DNA of 64,000 nt from CALLPQ01 sp964392325 (GTDB lineage Bacteria; Pseudomonadota; Alphaproteobacteria; Caulobacterales; Parvularculaceae), in the NCBI GenBank assembly GCA_964392325.1, contig CAYMPJ010000005.1, forward strand, positions 101,640 through 165,639, given 5' to 3'. Both the position numbers and the translations under genes were made by a program. The notes beneath the pieces were generated by a model. That model ran no database searches. It was not told the origin of the DNA and worked only from the letters and a program-made list of their open reading frames with translations. The stretch's first letter is position 1; every line of letters starts with the position of its first letter. Below, in pieces: positions 34,205-43,066 of this stretch.

Positions 34205-35862
34205 ATGGCCTCCCTTATCCAGCGTTTTAAGATAAGCGCGGATTCTTCTGTGTGCCCTTTAACAATTTCCTGGATTTGACTGACTGAGGATGCCTTTACC
34301 TGTCCATCAATCTGGGCAATATCAATACGTTGCTCGATTGCTTTTTGACCCACATTATCTTGGTGAATTGTACTAATATTACTATTTGGAGAACTGGTTA
34401 GAGATGCAGAATTTCCATTTGACTCACTAGTTTGGGGGGAAATGGAACTTGTCAATTTTTGAGCGCTATTTGACATAAATAATGGACGTAACACAAAAAA
34501 GACGAGCGCTGCTGCTATCAGTAAAAGCGCAGCAACTTCTGCTAGTCGCATAATGTTTGCGCTGCTTAAGAGTGGTTGCGAAGTGGTTGCTTCATTAGGT
34601 GCCCCGACAAATGAATCTGTTGTTTGGTTAAAAGCAATTGTTGCAATTTCAACCTGATCTCCTCTGCTCGCATCAAAGCCAATTGCCGATTTGACCAACG
34701 CCTCTATATTGGCAATTTCCTCTGGTGTTCTGGTAATAGGGGTACCATCGGTTGTAAGCGCATTTATTGCCACGGCAACCGATAACCGGTTAACGATTAA
34801 TCCTTCATCACGTACCGCATTACGAACTGTTTTGGTAAGTTCATAATTAGTAATTTCCTCTGTGCGAAGATTGCTTGATGTGGCTTGTCTGCCTTCAGCG
34901 GCCGTATCATCATTTCCCGGTAGTCCATTGCTTACGCTGACACCGCGTGATTGCGCAGGATTATTATCATTTGAGGATTCTTCAATAATAGTAGAAGACA
35001 AAACGACCTGACTATCGGGATCAACAATTTCAGATGTTTCGGTAAAACGTGAAAAATCAAAATCAGCCGTTACTTGTGTGCGGACATTTTCCGGACCAAC
35101 GATAGAACCCACCAAATCGCTAACGATTGTTTGCAAACGGGTTTGCGCTTCGCCCATACGGTCAGCCATTGCATTTTGAGCCATGCCGTCTTCATTTTCT
35201 GAATTTGGGGATGCGAGAAGGGTGCCTTTGACGTCAAGAATTGTGACTTGATCTCGTGAGAGTTCAGGCACTGCAGATGCGGCAAGATTAATAATGGCTC
35301 GTACGGTTGAAGGGTCTATTTTCCGGGCGGCTTCTATCATAATGGAAGCCGAGGCCTCCCGCTGGTCACGTGCAAACAGGGTGCGTTCTGGTAAAACCAG
35401 ATGAACCCGTGCTGTTCGGATGCCAGATATGGAAGAAACGGTGCGCGAAAGCTCTCCTTCGAGAGCACGCAGGCGATTGATATTTTGTTGGAAATTTGTG
35501 GTGCCTAATGGTTGTGCCCCATCAAAAATTTCATACCCGACACTATCTTGTTCCGAGTAACCATTGCCGGCCAATGAAATGCGCAGACCAGATTCTTTAT
35601 CGCGAGGAACCAGAATAGCGACCCGGCTGCCGCTTTCGCGCATTTTAAAATTAATGCCGTCTTGATTGAGTTGGCTAATGACACTTTGAGCATTGCCATA
35701 ATCAAGGTCAGAGTAGAGTACACTATATTGCGGTGCGCCAATGCGAAGTACGATTAAGAGTAAACCGATTCCAACACCAGCGGTTACGCCAACAATAGTT
35801 GCTAACCGTGAAAGACCAAAAGATTTTAAAAACTCTACGATAGAACTCACGCAAATACCCAC
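34201..35862 (-). CDS. fliF: Flagellar MS-ring protein FliF
   Basis: 553 residues. Two transmembrane helices (about 17-40 and 445-465) flank a periplasmic region with the YscJ/FliF domain: QYSVLYSDLDYGNAQSVISQL, INRLRALEGELSRTVSSI and ARVHLVLPERTLFARDQREASAS. It forms the MS-ring that nucleates flagellum assembly. The first gene of the fliF-fliG-fliH-fliN-flbD-x-flhA-flhF block. Two GTG starts are possible, 35862 and 35850; the second has a better GGGTGGG ribosome site 7 bases upstream. A GGCAA-ATA-TTGCC palindrome lies 50-62 bases upstream, a candidate operator. Confidence 0.95.
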   Translation of the reverse strand: MGICVSSIVEFLKSFGLSRLATIVGVTAGVGIGLLLIVLRIGAPQYSVLYSDLDYGNAQSVISQLNQDGINFKMRESGSRVAILVPRDKESGLRISLAGNGYSEQDSVGYEIFDGAQPLGTTNFQQNINRLRALEGELSRTVSSISGIRTARVHLVLPERTLFARDQREASASIMIEAARKIDPSTVRAIINLAASAVPELSRDQVTILDVKGTLLASPNSENEDGMAQNAMADRMGEAQTRLQTIVSDLVGSIVGPENVRTQVTADFDFSRFTETSEIVDPDSQVVLSSTIIEESSNDNNPAQSRGVSVSNGLPGNDDTAAEGRQATSSNLRTEEITNYELTKTVRNAVRDEGLIVNRLSVAVAINALTTDGTPITRTPEEIANIEALVKSAIGFDASRGDQVEIATIAFNQTTDSFVGAPNEATTSQPLLSSANIMRLAEVAALLLIAAALVFFVLRPLFMSNSAQKLTSSISPQTSESNGNSASLTSSPNSNISTIHQDNVGQKAIEQRIDIAQIDGQVKASSVSQIQEIVKGHTEESALILKRWIREAI

Positions 35863-35911
35863 CCAAAATAACGAATGATCAATCCGATATATTTAGTTCA
35901 TGGACTGACTG

Positions 35912-35924
35912 GGCAAATATTGCC
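35912..35924. promoter_or_regulatory. Palindrome GGCAA-N3-TTGCC upstream of fliF (candidate FlbD operator)
   Basis: A perfect 5+5 inverted repeat with a 3-base centre, 50 bases upstream of the fliF start. Its core GCAA-N3-TTGC also forms the centre of the larger palindrome upstream of the fliK-flgD-flgE operon (39700-39722). In Caulobacter FlbD binds close to the fliF promoter to repress it. Assigning this motif to FlbD is inference from position and recurrence. Confidence 0.45.
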
Positions 35925-35962
35925 GATCTAGCGTAAAGAAACCGTTTCTTTTAGGGGATTTA

Positions 35963-36000
35963 ACAAAAAAAACCCGCACTAAAAATAGTGCGAGCTTTTT
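35963..36000 (-). terminator. Bidirectional-looking terminator between sciP and fliF
   Basis: CGCACTA-AAAA-TAGTGCG (35975-35992) is a perfect 7-base stem. On the minus strand it is followed by GGG and eight T; on the plus strand by GAGCTTTTT. It lies 45 bases after the sciP stop, so it insulates fliF from sciP transcription. Confidence 0.88.
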
Positions 36001-36044
36001 CTCAAAGGATAACCATCAAAATATCAACAAACCTTAATAAGGGT

Positions 36045-36335
36045 TTAACGATATTGTTGCACGCGGGTTGCGCGTAGACCTTTCATGCCAAACTGTTCAA
36101 TTGCCTTTTGCCAAGACAAGAATTCTTCCACGGTAAGGGTGTACCGCTCGCAAGCTTCTTCCAATGTCAAAAGCCCTCCGCGTACCGCCATAACAACTTC
36201 TGCTTTACGGCGAATAACCCATCGACGAGTTGTTTTCGGTGGTAAGTCAGCCAATGTTAACGGTGTTCCGTCTGGTCCGATAACATAAGCTTCCTTTTGT
36301 TGTGGAATATGTGATGTCTGTACTGCTAAGGTCAT
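36045..36335 (-). CDS. sciP: CtrA inhibitor SciP (DUF1153)
   Basis: 96 residues. The conserved body YVIGPDGTPLTLADLPP, then RWVIRRKAEVVMAVRGGLLT, LEEACERYTLTVEEFLSWQ and GLRATRVQQYR is nearly that of Caulobacter SciP. SciP is a helix-turn-helix protein that binds CtrA at promoters in swarmer cells and blocks transcription of CtrA targets, including flagellar genes. It lies directly upstream of the fliF operon and downstream of flgE, all on one strand but separated from fliF by a terminator. The 162 bases upstream (to 36497) should hold its promoter; I see no perfect CtrA site there. Confidence 0.95.
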   Translation of the reverse strand: MTLAVQTSHIPQQKEAYVIGPDGTPLTLADLPPKTTRRWVIRRKAEVVMAVRGGLLTLEEACERYTLTVEEFLSWQKAIEQFGMKGLRATRVQQYR

Positions 36336-36497
36336 GATCGTAAGATCCCCTGATTTACTCTACTAACTTGAAACCACTTTAGCGTTCGGGTTTTAAAAAA
36401 CGGCTAAGCGGTATGGTAAAATCTCATGTAACTTATTGATTAAACTTGTATTTTGTTTGATGGGTTTTGGTGATTTCTGTGCCAATCGGAAACAAAT

Positions 36498-37787
36498 TTA
36501 CACAGCTGTTTCATTTAGGGTCTGTAATAGGTCATCTGCTATGCTTAATATGCGTGAATTGGCGGCGTATGCTCTTTGGGTCTCAATGAGTGTGGAAAAT
36601 TCCTGAGTGATATCGACAGTAGAAGTTTCCAAAGACCCTCCTTCAATCGTGCCGAAATTTTCACTCCCTGCCGCTGCGAGCGTTAGGGTGCCTGTTCCCG
36701 TACTATTCTGGAAAGCGGTTGTGCCTGCCTGAATTAAACCATCGGGATTGGTAAACTGGGCAAGTGGGATTTGAAATAAATCGCGGGTGCTTCCATTAGA
36801 AAAAATGGCAGATAGAATTCCGGTATCATTGACTTCAAAGCCAGTGACTTCCCCAAAGGGTGCGCCATTACTTGTGGAACTGATCACCCGGTTTACACTG
36901 CTGGAAATCGATAATGATTCAAGACTTAATGATAATGTTGAAAAATCACCGCCATCAAGCGAGGAAAGGTCAATATTTGCCAGGAATGTTGAGTTTGCCT
37001 GATCTAGCGCTCCTGTAGGTGTAAATTGAAGTGTGCCACTGCTTAACGGTAGCGCTGCCGGATTATTTGGATCAAAGGCTTCAACGGCAATTTGATTTTG
37101 ACCAGTGCGTAAAAATGCGAGGGTTAATGTGGTGCTGTTGCCATCATCATCAAAGATTGTGAAATTTTGGCGTAAATCTGAATTAACGGCCCCCGATGCA
37201 AGATTGGTTGCAGGATTAGCCGGGTTATATGTTGCAGCCTGTGGTGACACTGCTGCGAGTGATGAAAAAACAGCATTTAAACTAGCCGACGTTGTGGCCG
37301 CGCCTTCACCTTCAATATTCCCAAGGTTTATGCTTTGTAATGCGCCAAGATTTGTAGCATTAGCCGGACCATTAACGCCGATTGCCTGGCCGCGTAGAAA
37401 CAGGCCTGCACTATTGATGAGATTACCATCACTATTGATTGAAAAATCACCTGCTCTGGTGAATAAAATTTCATCAGCCTCATTTGCGGTTGCATTTTCA
37501 GACACCACAAAAAAACCGTTTCCGGCGATTGCGATGTCGGTCGTATTTTGTGTGCGATCGATAAATCCTTGCTGATTGATAATTGAGCGGGTGTTGGCAC
37601 TAACGCCGGTACCCGCATCGCCCGTTACAGCACTTTGTTCGCGTGCAACCAGTTGCGAGAAATCTGTGCGTGTCCTGCGGAAGCCAACCGTATTGCTGTT
37701 AGCAATATTGTTTGACAATGCTTCAAGGCTGGCCGATTGCGCATTCACACCTGAAAGGCCAATTGCAAAAATACTGGAAATGCTCAT
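36498..37787 (-). CDS. flgE: Flagellar hook protein FlgE
   Basis: 429 residues. N-terminal rod/hook motif SIFAIGLSGVNAQSASLEAL then SNNIANSNTVGFRRTRTDF, and C-terminal motif STLIETQRAYAANSRILSIADDLL, form the coiled core of the hook; the middle (about 100-370) is the exposed beta-rich part. FlgE polymerises into the curved hook joining rod and filament. It is shorter than the Caulobacter hook protein (about 590). It is the last gene of the fliK-flgD-flgE unit, 12 bases after flgD, with a sigma-54 promoter at the head of the unit. Confidence 0.95.
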   Translation of the reverse strand: MSISSIFAIGLSGVNAQSASLEALSNNIANSNTVGFRRTRTDFSQLVAREQSAVTGDAGTGVSANTRSIINQQGFIDRTQNTTDIAIAGNGFFVVSENATANEADEILFTRAGDFSINSDGNLINSAGLFLRGQAIGVNGPANATNLGALQSINLGNIEGEGAATTSASLNAVFSSLAAVSPQAATYNPANPATNLASGAVNSDLRQNFTIFDDDGNSTTLTLAFLRTGQNQIAVEAFDPNNPAALPLSSGTLQFTPTGALDQANSTFLANIDLSSLDGGDFSTLSLSLESLSISSSVNRVISSTSNGAPFGEVTGFEVNDTGILSAIFSNGSTRDLFQIPLAQFTNPDGLIQAGTTAFQNSTGTGTLTLAAAGSENFGTIEGGSLETSTVDITQEFSTLIETQRAYAANSRILSIADDLLQTLNETAV

Positions 37788-37799
37788 TTGGGTAATCCT

Positions 37800-38468
37800 T
37801 TAAAAGCTGGCATCAACTCGGGTGATGTCATCAAGAGCAACCTGACGGCCATTAATGATCAATTGCGGAGATTGACCCGATAGGAGAAGGCTATCGATCC
37901 GGCCCCGGCTCTCTATGGTTGGAATAATCTCGCTGCCATCAGCAAGGGTGGCGTTGGCCTGTAACCGGTACAAACCCCCCGGCGCTTGCGCGCCATTCGC
38001 CAATTGTCCATTCCAGACGAGATCATGCTGACCGCCACTCGTTGGCCCCTCCAGACTTGCGACTACGCGACCAGCATCATCGACAATATCGAGTGTAAGG
38101 TTTGAGGCATTCGCGGGGAGCGTATAACGAAGGGTTGTGCTTTGCTGATTATTATCACCAAGGATAAAGTCACCGCCAGCAACCGATACTGCCCTGCCTA
38201 CGAGATCAAGGGAAGCTTGTTTGTTAGCGCCAGATTGCAGGGAAATCAGGGTTTCTAAATTGGAGTTGGCCTGAATGGATTGTTCTACGCCCGCAAACTG
38301 AACCAGCTGCGACGTGAATTGTTCCGTATCTAATGGCTCCAAGGGGTCCTGGTTTTGCAATTGTGTCGTCAGCAAGGTCAGAAACGTATCAAAGTCGCTG
38401 GTTAACTGCGAGAACGCGCCATTGGTTTGCGGCGTTTGCGTCGTTTCTGTTAAGGCTGCTATATCCAT
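37800..38468 (-). CDS. flgD: Flagellar hook capping protein FlgD
   Basis: 222 residues. N-terminal FlgD motif LTSDFDTFLTLLTTQLQNQD then PLEPLDTEQFTSQLVQFAGV is diagnostic; a FlgD-type Ig/tudor domain follows (LTLDIVDDAGRVVASLEGPTSGGQHDLVWNG in pieces). It caps the growing hook and assists FlgE polymerisation, and is removed afterwards. It sits between fliK (8-base gap) and flgE (12-base gap). Confidence 0.94.
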   Translation of the reverse strand: MDIAALTETTQTPQTNGAFSQLTSDFDTFLTLLTTQLQNQDPLEPLDTEQFTSQLVQFAGVEQSIQANSNLETLISLQSGANKQASLDLVGRAVSVAGGDFILGDNNQQSTTLRYTLPANASNLTLDIVDDAGRVVASLEGPTSGGQHDLVWNGQLANGAQAPGGLYRLQANATLADGSEIIPTIESRGRIDSLLLSGQSPQLIINGRQVALDDITRVDASF

Positions 38469-38476
38469 GAGTTTTC

Positions 38477-39553
38477 CTAGATTTGTATATCAAGCAGACG
38501 ATCAGAATTTTGCATGTCTGCGTAGGGGTTAAGCATGTTTAATGGGTGATCTGCATAAAGAAGACCTTCCGGAATGGGGATGAGACTTGAGGTAAGCGCC
38601 GTTGAAGGATTTTGGCTCGAATTACTTTGCGGATATGCGGAGTTCTCTTCGTTAGGGTATGATGCGTTGGGTTTATCCAAATTGTCGAAATCACCTTGTT
38701 CAAAGGAGATTTCAAAATTGTCGGAAAGTTCCAGTCCGCTCTCGGTCAAAAGTGCGCGTAATGCCTGTTCATCTCTGCGGAACAGATCAAGGCTTGATTG
38801 ATTTTCAAAGGAAAGGTTGAGAGACGGGCGTTCTCCGGATTCAAGACGAATATCCACTCGGCCAAGTTCTGGCGGATCAAGTCGAACTTCAAACCGCGTA
38901 TCGCCGCTCGCCAAACGGTTTGCAATGAGCCGGGTAAAACTTTCTTGCACAGCTGACTGTGATTGGCTTTGCGGTGTAGGGGTTGCCAGAGAAACCTTAT
39001 TTGAAAAAGCATTTTGAGTAACTGAGGCGGTTGTATTCTGTACTGAAGCAGAATTAGGTTGATTTGATGAGGACTTTACGATCGGTGTAGATTCCAGCGT
39101 CGGGATATTCGCTGAGCTTTGCACGGCAACCGGTATTGCGCTCGACGAGGCTGCATTTGTGGGTGCTGGATCAAGGATTGTATTTGTCGCAAGCGCGCTC
39201 GTACTTGCCGGTGTTCTTGAGGAGGGCGTATCTGTCGGGGTGGCAACAGTGTTCGCCCCGCGGCCCGTATTTGAACTATTTAAGGGCGTGTCGACCGAAG
39301 AGGAGAAATCACTGCGCCGTGTTGATTGCTGGGTTGCTTCATCATCCCCCACAATCGCGTCAGTTCCATTACCCGGCAATGCGCCATGAACCTCAAGAAG
39401 TCTTGCGCTATTGCGCTCCAGGGTTAGCACCGCATTGGTGAGAGAGAACGCAAAACCCGGCCCATTCTCAACCACGTCGTTTTCTTGCGTTCGAGGATTG
39501 TTTTCCTGACGCAAGGGGGCGACTTGGTTGAGTATATTAAGACTATCAGTCAT
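38477..39553 (-). CDS. fliK: Flagellar hook-length control protein FliK
   Basis: 358 residues. The first 210 are Ser/Thr/Pro/Asn-rich and low in structure, as in FliK rulers; the C-terminal domain (about 215-290) has FEVRLDPPELGRVDIRLESG, the FliK/Flg_hook signature, and LSFENQSSLDLFRRDEQALR. FliK measures hook length and switches export specificity through FlhB. It is the first gene of the fliK-flgD-flgE operon; a sigma-54 promoter lies about 63 bases upstream of its start and a palindromic site about 147 bases upstream. Confidence 0.87.
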   Translation of the reverse strand: MTDSLNILNQVAPLRQENNPRTQENDVVENGPGFAFSLTNAVLTLERNSARLLEVHGALPGNGTDAIVGDDEATQQSTRRSDFSSSVDTPLNSSNTGRGANTVATPTDTPSSRTPASTSALATNTILDPAPTNAASSSAIPVAVQSSANIPTLESTPIVKSSSNQPNSASVQNTTASVTQNAFSNKVSLATPTPQSQSQSAVQESFTRLIANRLASGDTRFEVRLDPPELGRVDIRLESGERPSLNLSFENQSSLDLFRRDEQALRALLTESGLELSDNFEISFEQGDFDNLDKPNASYPNEENSAYPQSNSSQNPSTALTSSLIPIPEGLLYADHPLNMLNPYADMQNSDRLLDIQI

Positions 39554-39615
39554 ACGGGCTCTAACGAATTTGTCTAAAAAGACGAACGGATAAAAATATT
39601 ACCGTCTGTCTATTG

Positions 39616-39630
39616 GCAAAACGCAGGCCA
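39616..39630 (-). promoter_or_regulatory. Sigma-54 (-24/-12) promoter of fliK-flgD-flgE
   Basis: Read on the minus strand: TGGC-CT-GCGTT-TTGC, i.e. TGGC and TTGC with exactly seven bases between, matching the RpoN consensus TGGCAC-N5-TTGC in spacing and in both invariant dinucleotides (GG and GC). It lies 63 bases upstream of fliK. Hook genes are RpoN/FlbD-dependent in Caulobacter, so the context fits. Confidence 0.8.
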
Positions 39631-39699
39631 GTATTTTCAGGCGCGAAGGGCAAGTAATAGCTGGGTTTTCAAGGTAAAGGTTTTGCTAACGACCGAAAA

Positions 39700-39722
39700 T
39701 ACCCTGCAAAAATTGCAGGGTA
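39700..39722. promoter_or_regulatory. Palindrome TACCCTGCAA-N3-TTGCAGGGTA, candidate FlbD enhancer
   Basis: A perfect 10+10 inverted repeat with 3-base centre, 70 bases upstream of the -24 element of the fliK promoter. That is a normal distance for a sigma-54 enhancer site. It shares the core GCAA-N3-TTGC with the palindrome upstream of fliF. No T tract follows and no gene ends here, so a terminator role is unlikely. FlbD as the binder is inferred. Confidence 0.55.
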
Positions 39723-39990
39723 GGGAAGGTTTTTGCCGAGTGAGGTTGAGTTTTTAAGTCTTATTTTCTGGGATCAAGGCGACCATGTTGATTGAACGAT
39801 ATAAAAGATGATAAAACGGAATTTCGGAGAGGCTAAATCTATTCAAGTATCTATAAATGCACCACTTTTCCCCATGCTTGTGTAAAAGCTATTTGTCTGA
39901 ATGATAATCGAATCATTGCCGCATATCCCGACTCACCGCGTCATATACATGGTCGCTATATAAGCGAATCATTATCAACGAGGTACTCTC

Positions 39991-40494
39991 ATGTCGATCG
40001 AATTACTGGAACAGCCTGTACAAGCTGCCGACCCATTGGCGATGCTCGAGCAAATGGCCATTGCCATGGAGCTTGAATGTGAGCGGATTGACGATAATGA
40101 ATTGCATATTGTATCACCGGGATTATGGCGCGAAACGGGGATATGGTTCACGTGGAGACCAGAGCTTTCAACCTTACAACTGGGCTCACCGATTGATTTA
40201 AAAACCCCTGAGAATAAAATAAACGAAATCAGCCGGCTGGTGGCCATGGTCAATGAGAGATTATGGATTGGGCATTACGATCTCTGGACGGAAGACCTTT
40301 CCATAGTCTACCGTAATTCGGCTATCCTACCTGAAGCAGGTACTCTGGACGCGATGCAGGCTGAAATGTTGCTAAAAGGGACGGTAGAAGCCGTGGAGCG
40401 GTTTTATCCTGCATTTAATTTTCTGATTTGGGGCGACAAGGCCCCCGAAGAAGCACTACAATCCTCCATGTTTGAAACCAAGGGTAGCGCTTAA
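39991..40494 (+). CDS. YbjN domain-containing protein
   Basis: 167 residues, soluble. The body (LAMLEQMAIAMELECERIDDNELHI in part, then WFTWRPELSTLQLGSPIDL, INEISRLVAMVNERLWIGHYDLW) is that of the YbjN family, a type III secretion chaperone-like fold. In alphaproteobacteria such a gene commonly precedes proC, as here (38 bases upstream of it). Function is not established; in E. coli YbjN affects motility and stress responses when overproduced. The flagellar neighbour is divergent and probably unrelated. Confidence 0.82.
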   Translation: MSIELLEQPVQAADPLAMLEQMAIAMELECERIDDNELHIVSPGLWRETGIWFTWRPELSTLQLGSPIDLKTPENKINEISRLVAMVNERLWIGHYDLWTEDLSIVYRNSAILPEAGTLDAMQAEMLLKGTVEAVERFYPAFNFLIWGDKAPEEALQSSMFETKGSA

Positions 40495-40532
40495 TATTAC
40501 CCTTTTTAGGATGCAATCTGGGAATATAAGCA

Positions 40533-41372
40533 ATGGTAAAAACGACGAAATCAAAACCACCTATGGTTATGTTGGTGGGTGCTGGTTCAATGGGCGGCGC
40601 TATGTTGCACAGCTGGATTGAAGCAAACGTTATTGCAAAAAACTCAATCATTGTTGATCCAGCTCTTACACCAGAAATGAAAGCTTTTAGCGAAGACTTT
40701 GGTTTGTCTGTTTATAGCCATAGCAATGACATTCCTCCCGGTAGTGAGGTGGATATTCTGATCTTTGCTGTGAAACCTCAAATCGCTAGTGATGTCCTGC
40801 CTGAATTTGAACAGTTTGCGAGCAATAGCGTTAATGTCTCAATTATGGCTGGTAAATCCATCGACGCTATAAAAGATTTATTGGGTGGACCAGAAAAAAT
40901 AGTCCGTGTTATGCCAAACTTACCTGCTTCTATCGGAGAGGGAATGAGCGGCGCTTATGCAACGGATGCGGTTTCCCTTTCCGATCGCGCCAATATTGAG
41001 GTTTTGCTAAAGGCTTCGGGAAAGAATATCTGGGTAAAGAGTGAAGAAGGTATTGATTTTGTAACTGCCATTTCCGGTAGTGGCCCTGCTTATTTCTTTT
41101 TACTTACAGAGGCGATTACTGAAGCGGGAATTGATCTTGGGCTTGAACCTAATGTTGCTCAGACATTAGCGCGCCAGACCGCAATTGGTGCTGGTGCTTT
41201 GATGGCTCAAGATGAGAGATCTGCATCTGAATTACGCAGGGCAATTACTTCGCCGGGAGGCACTACAGATGCAGCCCTTAAAGTCCTTGATGAGGGTGGA
41301 GCGGGCTTGCGGCTGTTAATTCTTGAGGCTGCGAGGATGGCGGCAAAACGAGCCAAGGAATTATCAGAGTAG
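40533..41372 (+). CDS. proC: Pyrroline-5-carboxylate reductase
   Basis: 279 residues. N-terminal NAD(P) site MLVGAGSMGGAM; the middle has IMAGKSIDAIKDLL, VRVMPNLPASIGEGMSG; the C-terminal helical dimer domain has SGSGPAYFFLLTEAITEAGI and the PRO signature SASELRRAITSPGGTTDAAL. It reduces 1-pyrroline-5-carboxylate to L-proline, the last step of proline synthesis. Likely co-transcribed with the upstream YbjN gene. A PutP-like proline-type symporter lies 14 kb away. Confidence 0.96.
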   Translation: MVKTTKSKPPMVMLVGAGSMGGAMLHSWIEANVIAKNSIIVDPALTPEMKAFSEDFGLSVYSHSNDIPPGSEVDILIFAVKPQIASDVLPEFEQFASNSVNVSIMAGKSIDAIKDLLGGPEKIVRVMPNLPASIGEGMSGAYATDAVSLSDRANIEVLLKASGKNIWVKSEEGIDFVTAISGSGPAYFFLLTEAITEAGIDLGLEPNVAQTLARQTAIGAGALMAQDERSASELRRAITSPGGTTDAALKVLDEGGAGLRLLILEAARMAAKRAKELSE

Positions 41373-41457
41373 ATTTTGACATCCTCGGTGTATAAAGGTA
41401 AGCGCTAAGCGCAAAATTCCTGTCTATAACCCTTTCCATTTGTATTGAGACCCCTTT

Positions 41458-43053
41458 GTGACACAAGATATTACTGAAAGGCATTGGGATGTGGTTATCA
41501 TTGGGGCTGGTCTCGGTGGGGGCGTGATTGGACGAACCTTGGCTGAAAATGGACTGAGTGTTCTGTTTATTGAAAAAGGGTCATGGGGTTTACCCGGTGA
41601 ATCCCATGAGCTGGACGAAACATTGGACGATCCCGATGCGCGCCGCATGCGAAGTCTCTGGGATCGAAAAATAGATCTTACCGTTTCGAATGGAAATACA
41701 GAGTCTGTTTATCCATATATCGGGTCCGGGGTTGGCGGTTCATCTCTGTTTTATGCTTCCGCCTTGGAACGCCTTGCCCGTCACGATATTGAGGCGACCG
41801 AGGAAATAGAACACCCAACCGGCGGGTGGCCGATTGGGTATGATGAGTTTACTCCCTGGTACGAAGAGGCTGAAAAACAATTTTTTGTATGTGGTGATCA
41901 GGATAATTTGAGCCCTGATGGTGACATAGCACATGTAAGAACACCGCCCCCTCTTTCTGCTGGTGATCAAATTTTAGTGGAAGACTTTAAAAAGCGCGGG
42001 CTTAATCCTTATCGAATGCATGTTGGAATTAAATTTAAACCTGATTGTATGGAGTGCACAGGCCGGGTTTGTCCGTATTCGTGTAAAATGGATGGTCGAA
42101 GTGCCGGCGTTGTGCCTGCGTTAAAGACCGGGCGTGCGGCTGTCTTGGATTATGCAGAGGTAACATGTATTAATGGTGAAGCTGATCGTGTAACAAGTCT
42201 TACTGTTGAGAAGGACGGTGAGACTATTACCGTAACTGGTGAAAATATCATTCTATCCGCAGGCGGAATTTCTTCACCAGCATTGCTATTAGCGTCCGCC
42301 AATGAGGCGTGGCCAAATGGGTGCGCCAACCAATCGGATCTGGTTGGTAGAAATTTAATGTTTCATGCTCATGAATTTGTTGCTGCGTGGCCATCACGCA
42401 AGGGTGCATTTGACTTTCCTAGAAAATCGTTGGCTTTACGTGATTTCTACTATGTGAATGGCCAAAGACTTGGTCTGATGCATTCTTTAGGATTGACTGC
42501 ATCTTACGGATATATAGTGGGTTATCTACAAGCACTTCACGCATCAAGCCTGTTGAAGAATTTTAAATTTTTACGCCATTTAGTCAGACCGCCCGCTATG
42601 ATTGCTACAAAATTGTTTGGTGATGCTGCAATTTTTTCTTGTCTGATTGAGGACAGGCCTTATTTGAATAATCGGGTAAAACTGAATAATAGTAACCTCC
42701 ATGAAATCGCGATTGATTACAAAATTCATAATGAGTTTAAGAAACGCCGTAATTTTCTTCGCCGCCATGTCCGTAAGAAGATAGGACTTTTGAAGTCTAT
42801 GCCAATGAACGCGAAGCTTGAATTAAATTATGGCCATCCCTGTGGAACGGTGAGATTTGGAGATGACCCCAAATCCAGTGTCCTTGATATCAATTGCCGG
42901 GCTCATGATATTGAAAATTTATATGTCGTGGACTCGTCATTTATGCCATCATCTGGGGGCGTAAACCCGAGTTTAACGATTATTGCAAATGCGCTTAGAG
43001 TGGGCAATCACATCGTAAAAAAATTCAAGAATAAGCAGAAATATGACGGATAG
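41458..43053 (+). CDS. GMC-family FAD oxidoreductase
   Basis: 531 residues, GTG start. The N-terminal FAD-binding motif is VVIIGAGLGGGVIGRTLAEN then LFIEKG; PYIGSGVGGSSLFYASALER resembles the GMC signature 1 region, LSAGGISSPALLLAS the second, and the end has HDIENLYVVDSSFMPSSGGVNPSLTI. It oxidises an alcohol or polyol/sterol hydroxyl using FAD. A Cys-rich stretch, CMECTGRVCPYSC (about residues 199-211), resembles the Cys cluster in the bacterial GMC enzymes of the cholesterol-oxidase/choline-dehydrogenase-like branch. It is followed after 13 bases by an SDR, probably a functional pair. Substrate unknown. Confidence 0.85.
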   Translation: MTQDITERHWDVVIIGAGLGGGVIGRTLAENGLSVLFIEKGSWGLPGESHELDETLDDPDARRMRSLWDRKIDLTVSNGNTESVYPYIGSGVGGSSLFYASALERLARHDIEATEEIEHPTGGWPIGYDEFTPWYEEAEKQFFVCGDQDNLSPDGDIAHVRTPPPLSAGDQILVEDFKKRGLNPYRMHVGIKFKPDCMECTGRVCPYSCKMDGRSAGVVPALKTGRAAVLDYAEVTCINGEADRVTSLTVEKDGETITVTGENIILSAGGISSPALLLASANEAWPNGCANQSDLVGRNLMFHAHEFVAAWPSRKGAFDFPRKSLALRDFYYVNGQRLGLMHSLGLTASYGYIVGYLQALHASSLLKNFKFLRHLVRPPAMIATKLFGDAAIFSCLIEDRPYLNNRVKLNNSNLHEIAIDYKIHNEFKKRRNFLRRHVRKKIGLLKSMPMNAKLELNYGHPCGTVRFGDDPKSSVLDINCRAHDIENLYVVDSSFMPSSGGVNPSLTIIANALRVGNHIVKKFKNKQKYDG

Positions 43054-43066
43054 CTGAGCACACATT

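Larger units (their letters stand above)
39554..39990. other. Divergent regulatory region fliK / ybjN
   Basis: 437 bases between the leftward flagellar unit and the rightward YbjN gene. It holds the sigma-54 promoter (39616-39630) and a 10+10 palindrome (39700-39722) for fliK. I see no further gene; the right half (39740-39990) should contain the YbjN promoter, which I cannot place exactly. Confidence 0.6.

Noticed and set aside
36467..36485. TGGCAC sigma-54-like element upstream of sciP
   Set aside because: TGGCAC matches the -24 box but the -12 box reads TCAC, lacking the invariant GC at the correct spacing.
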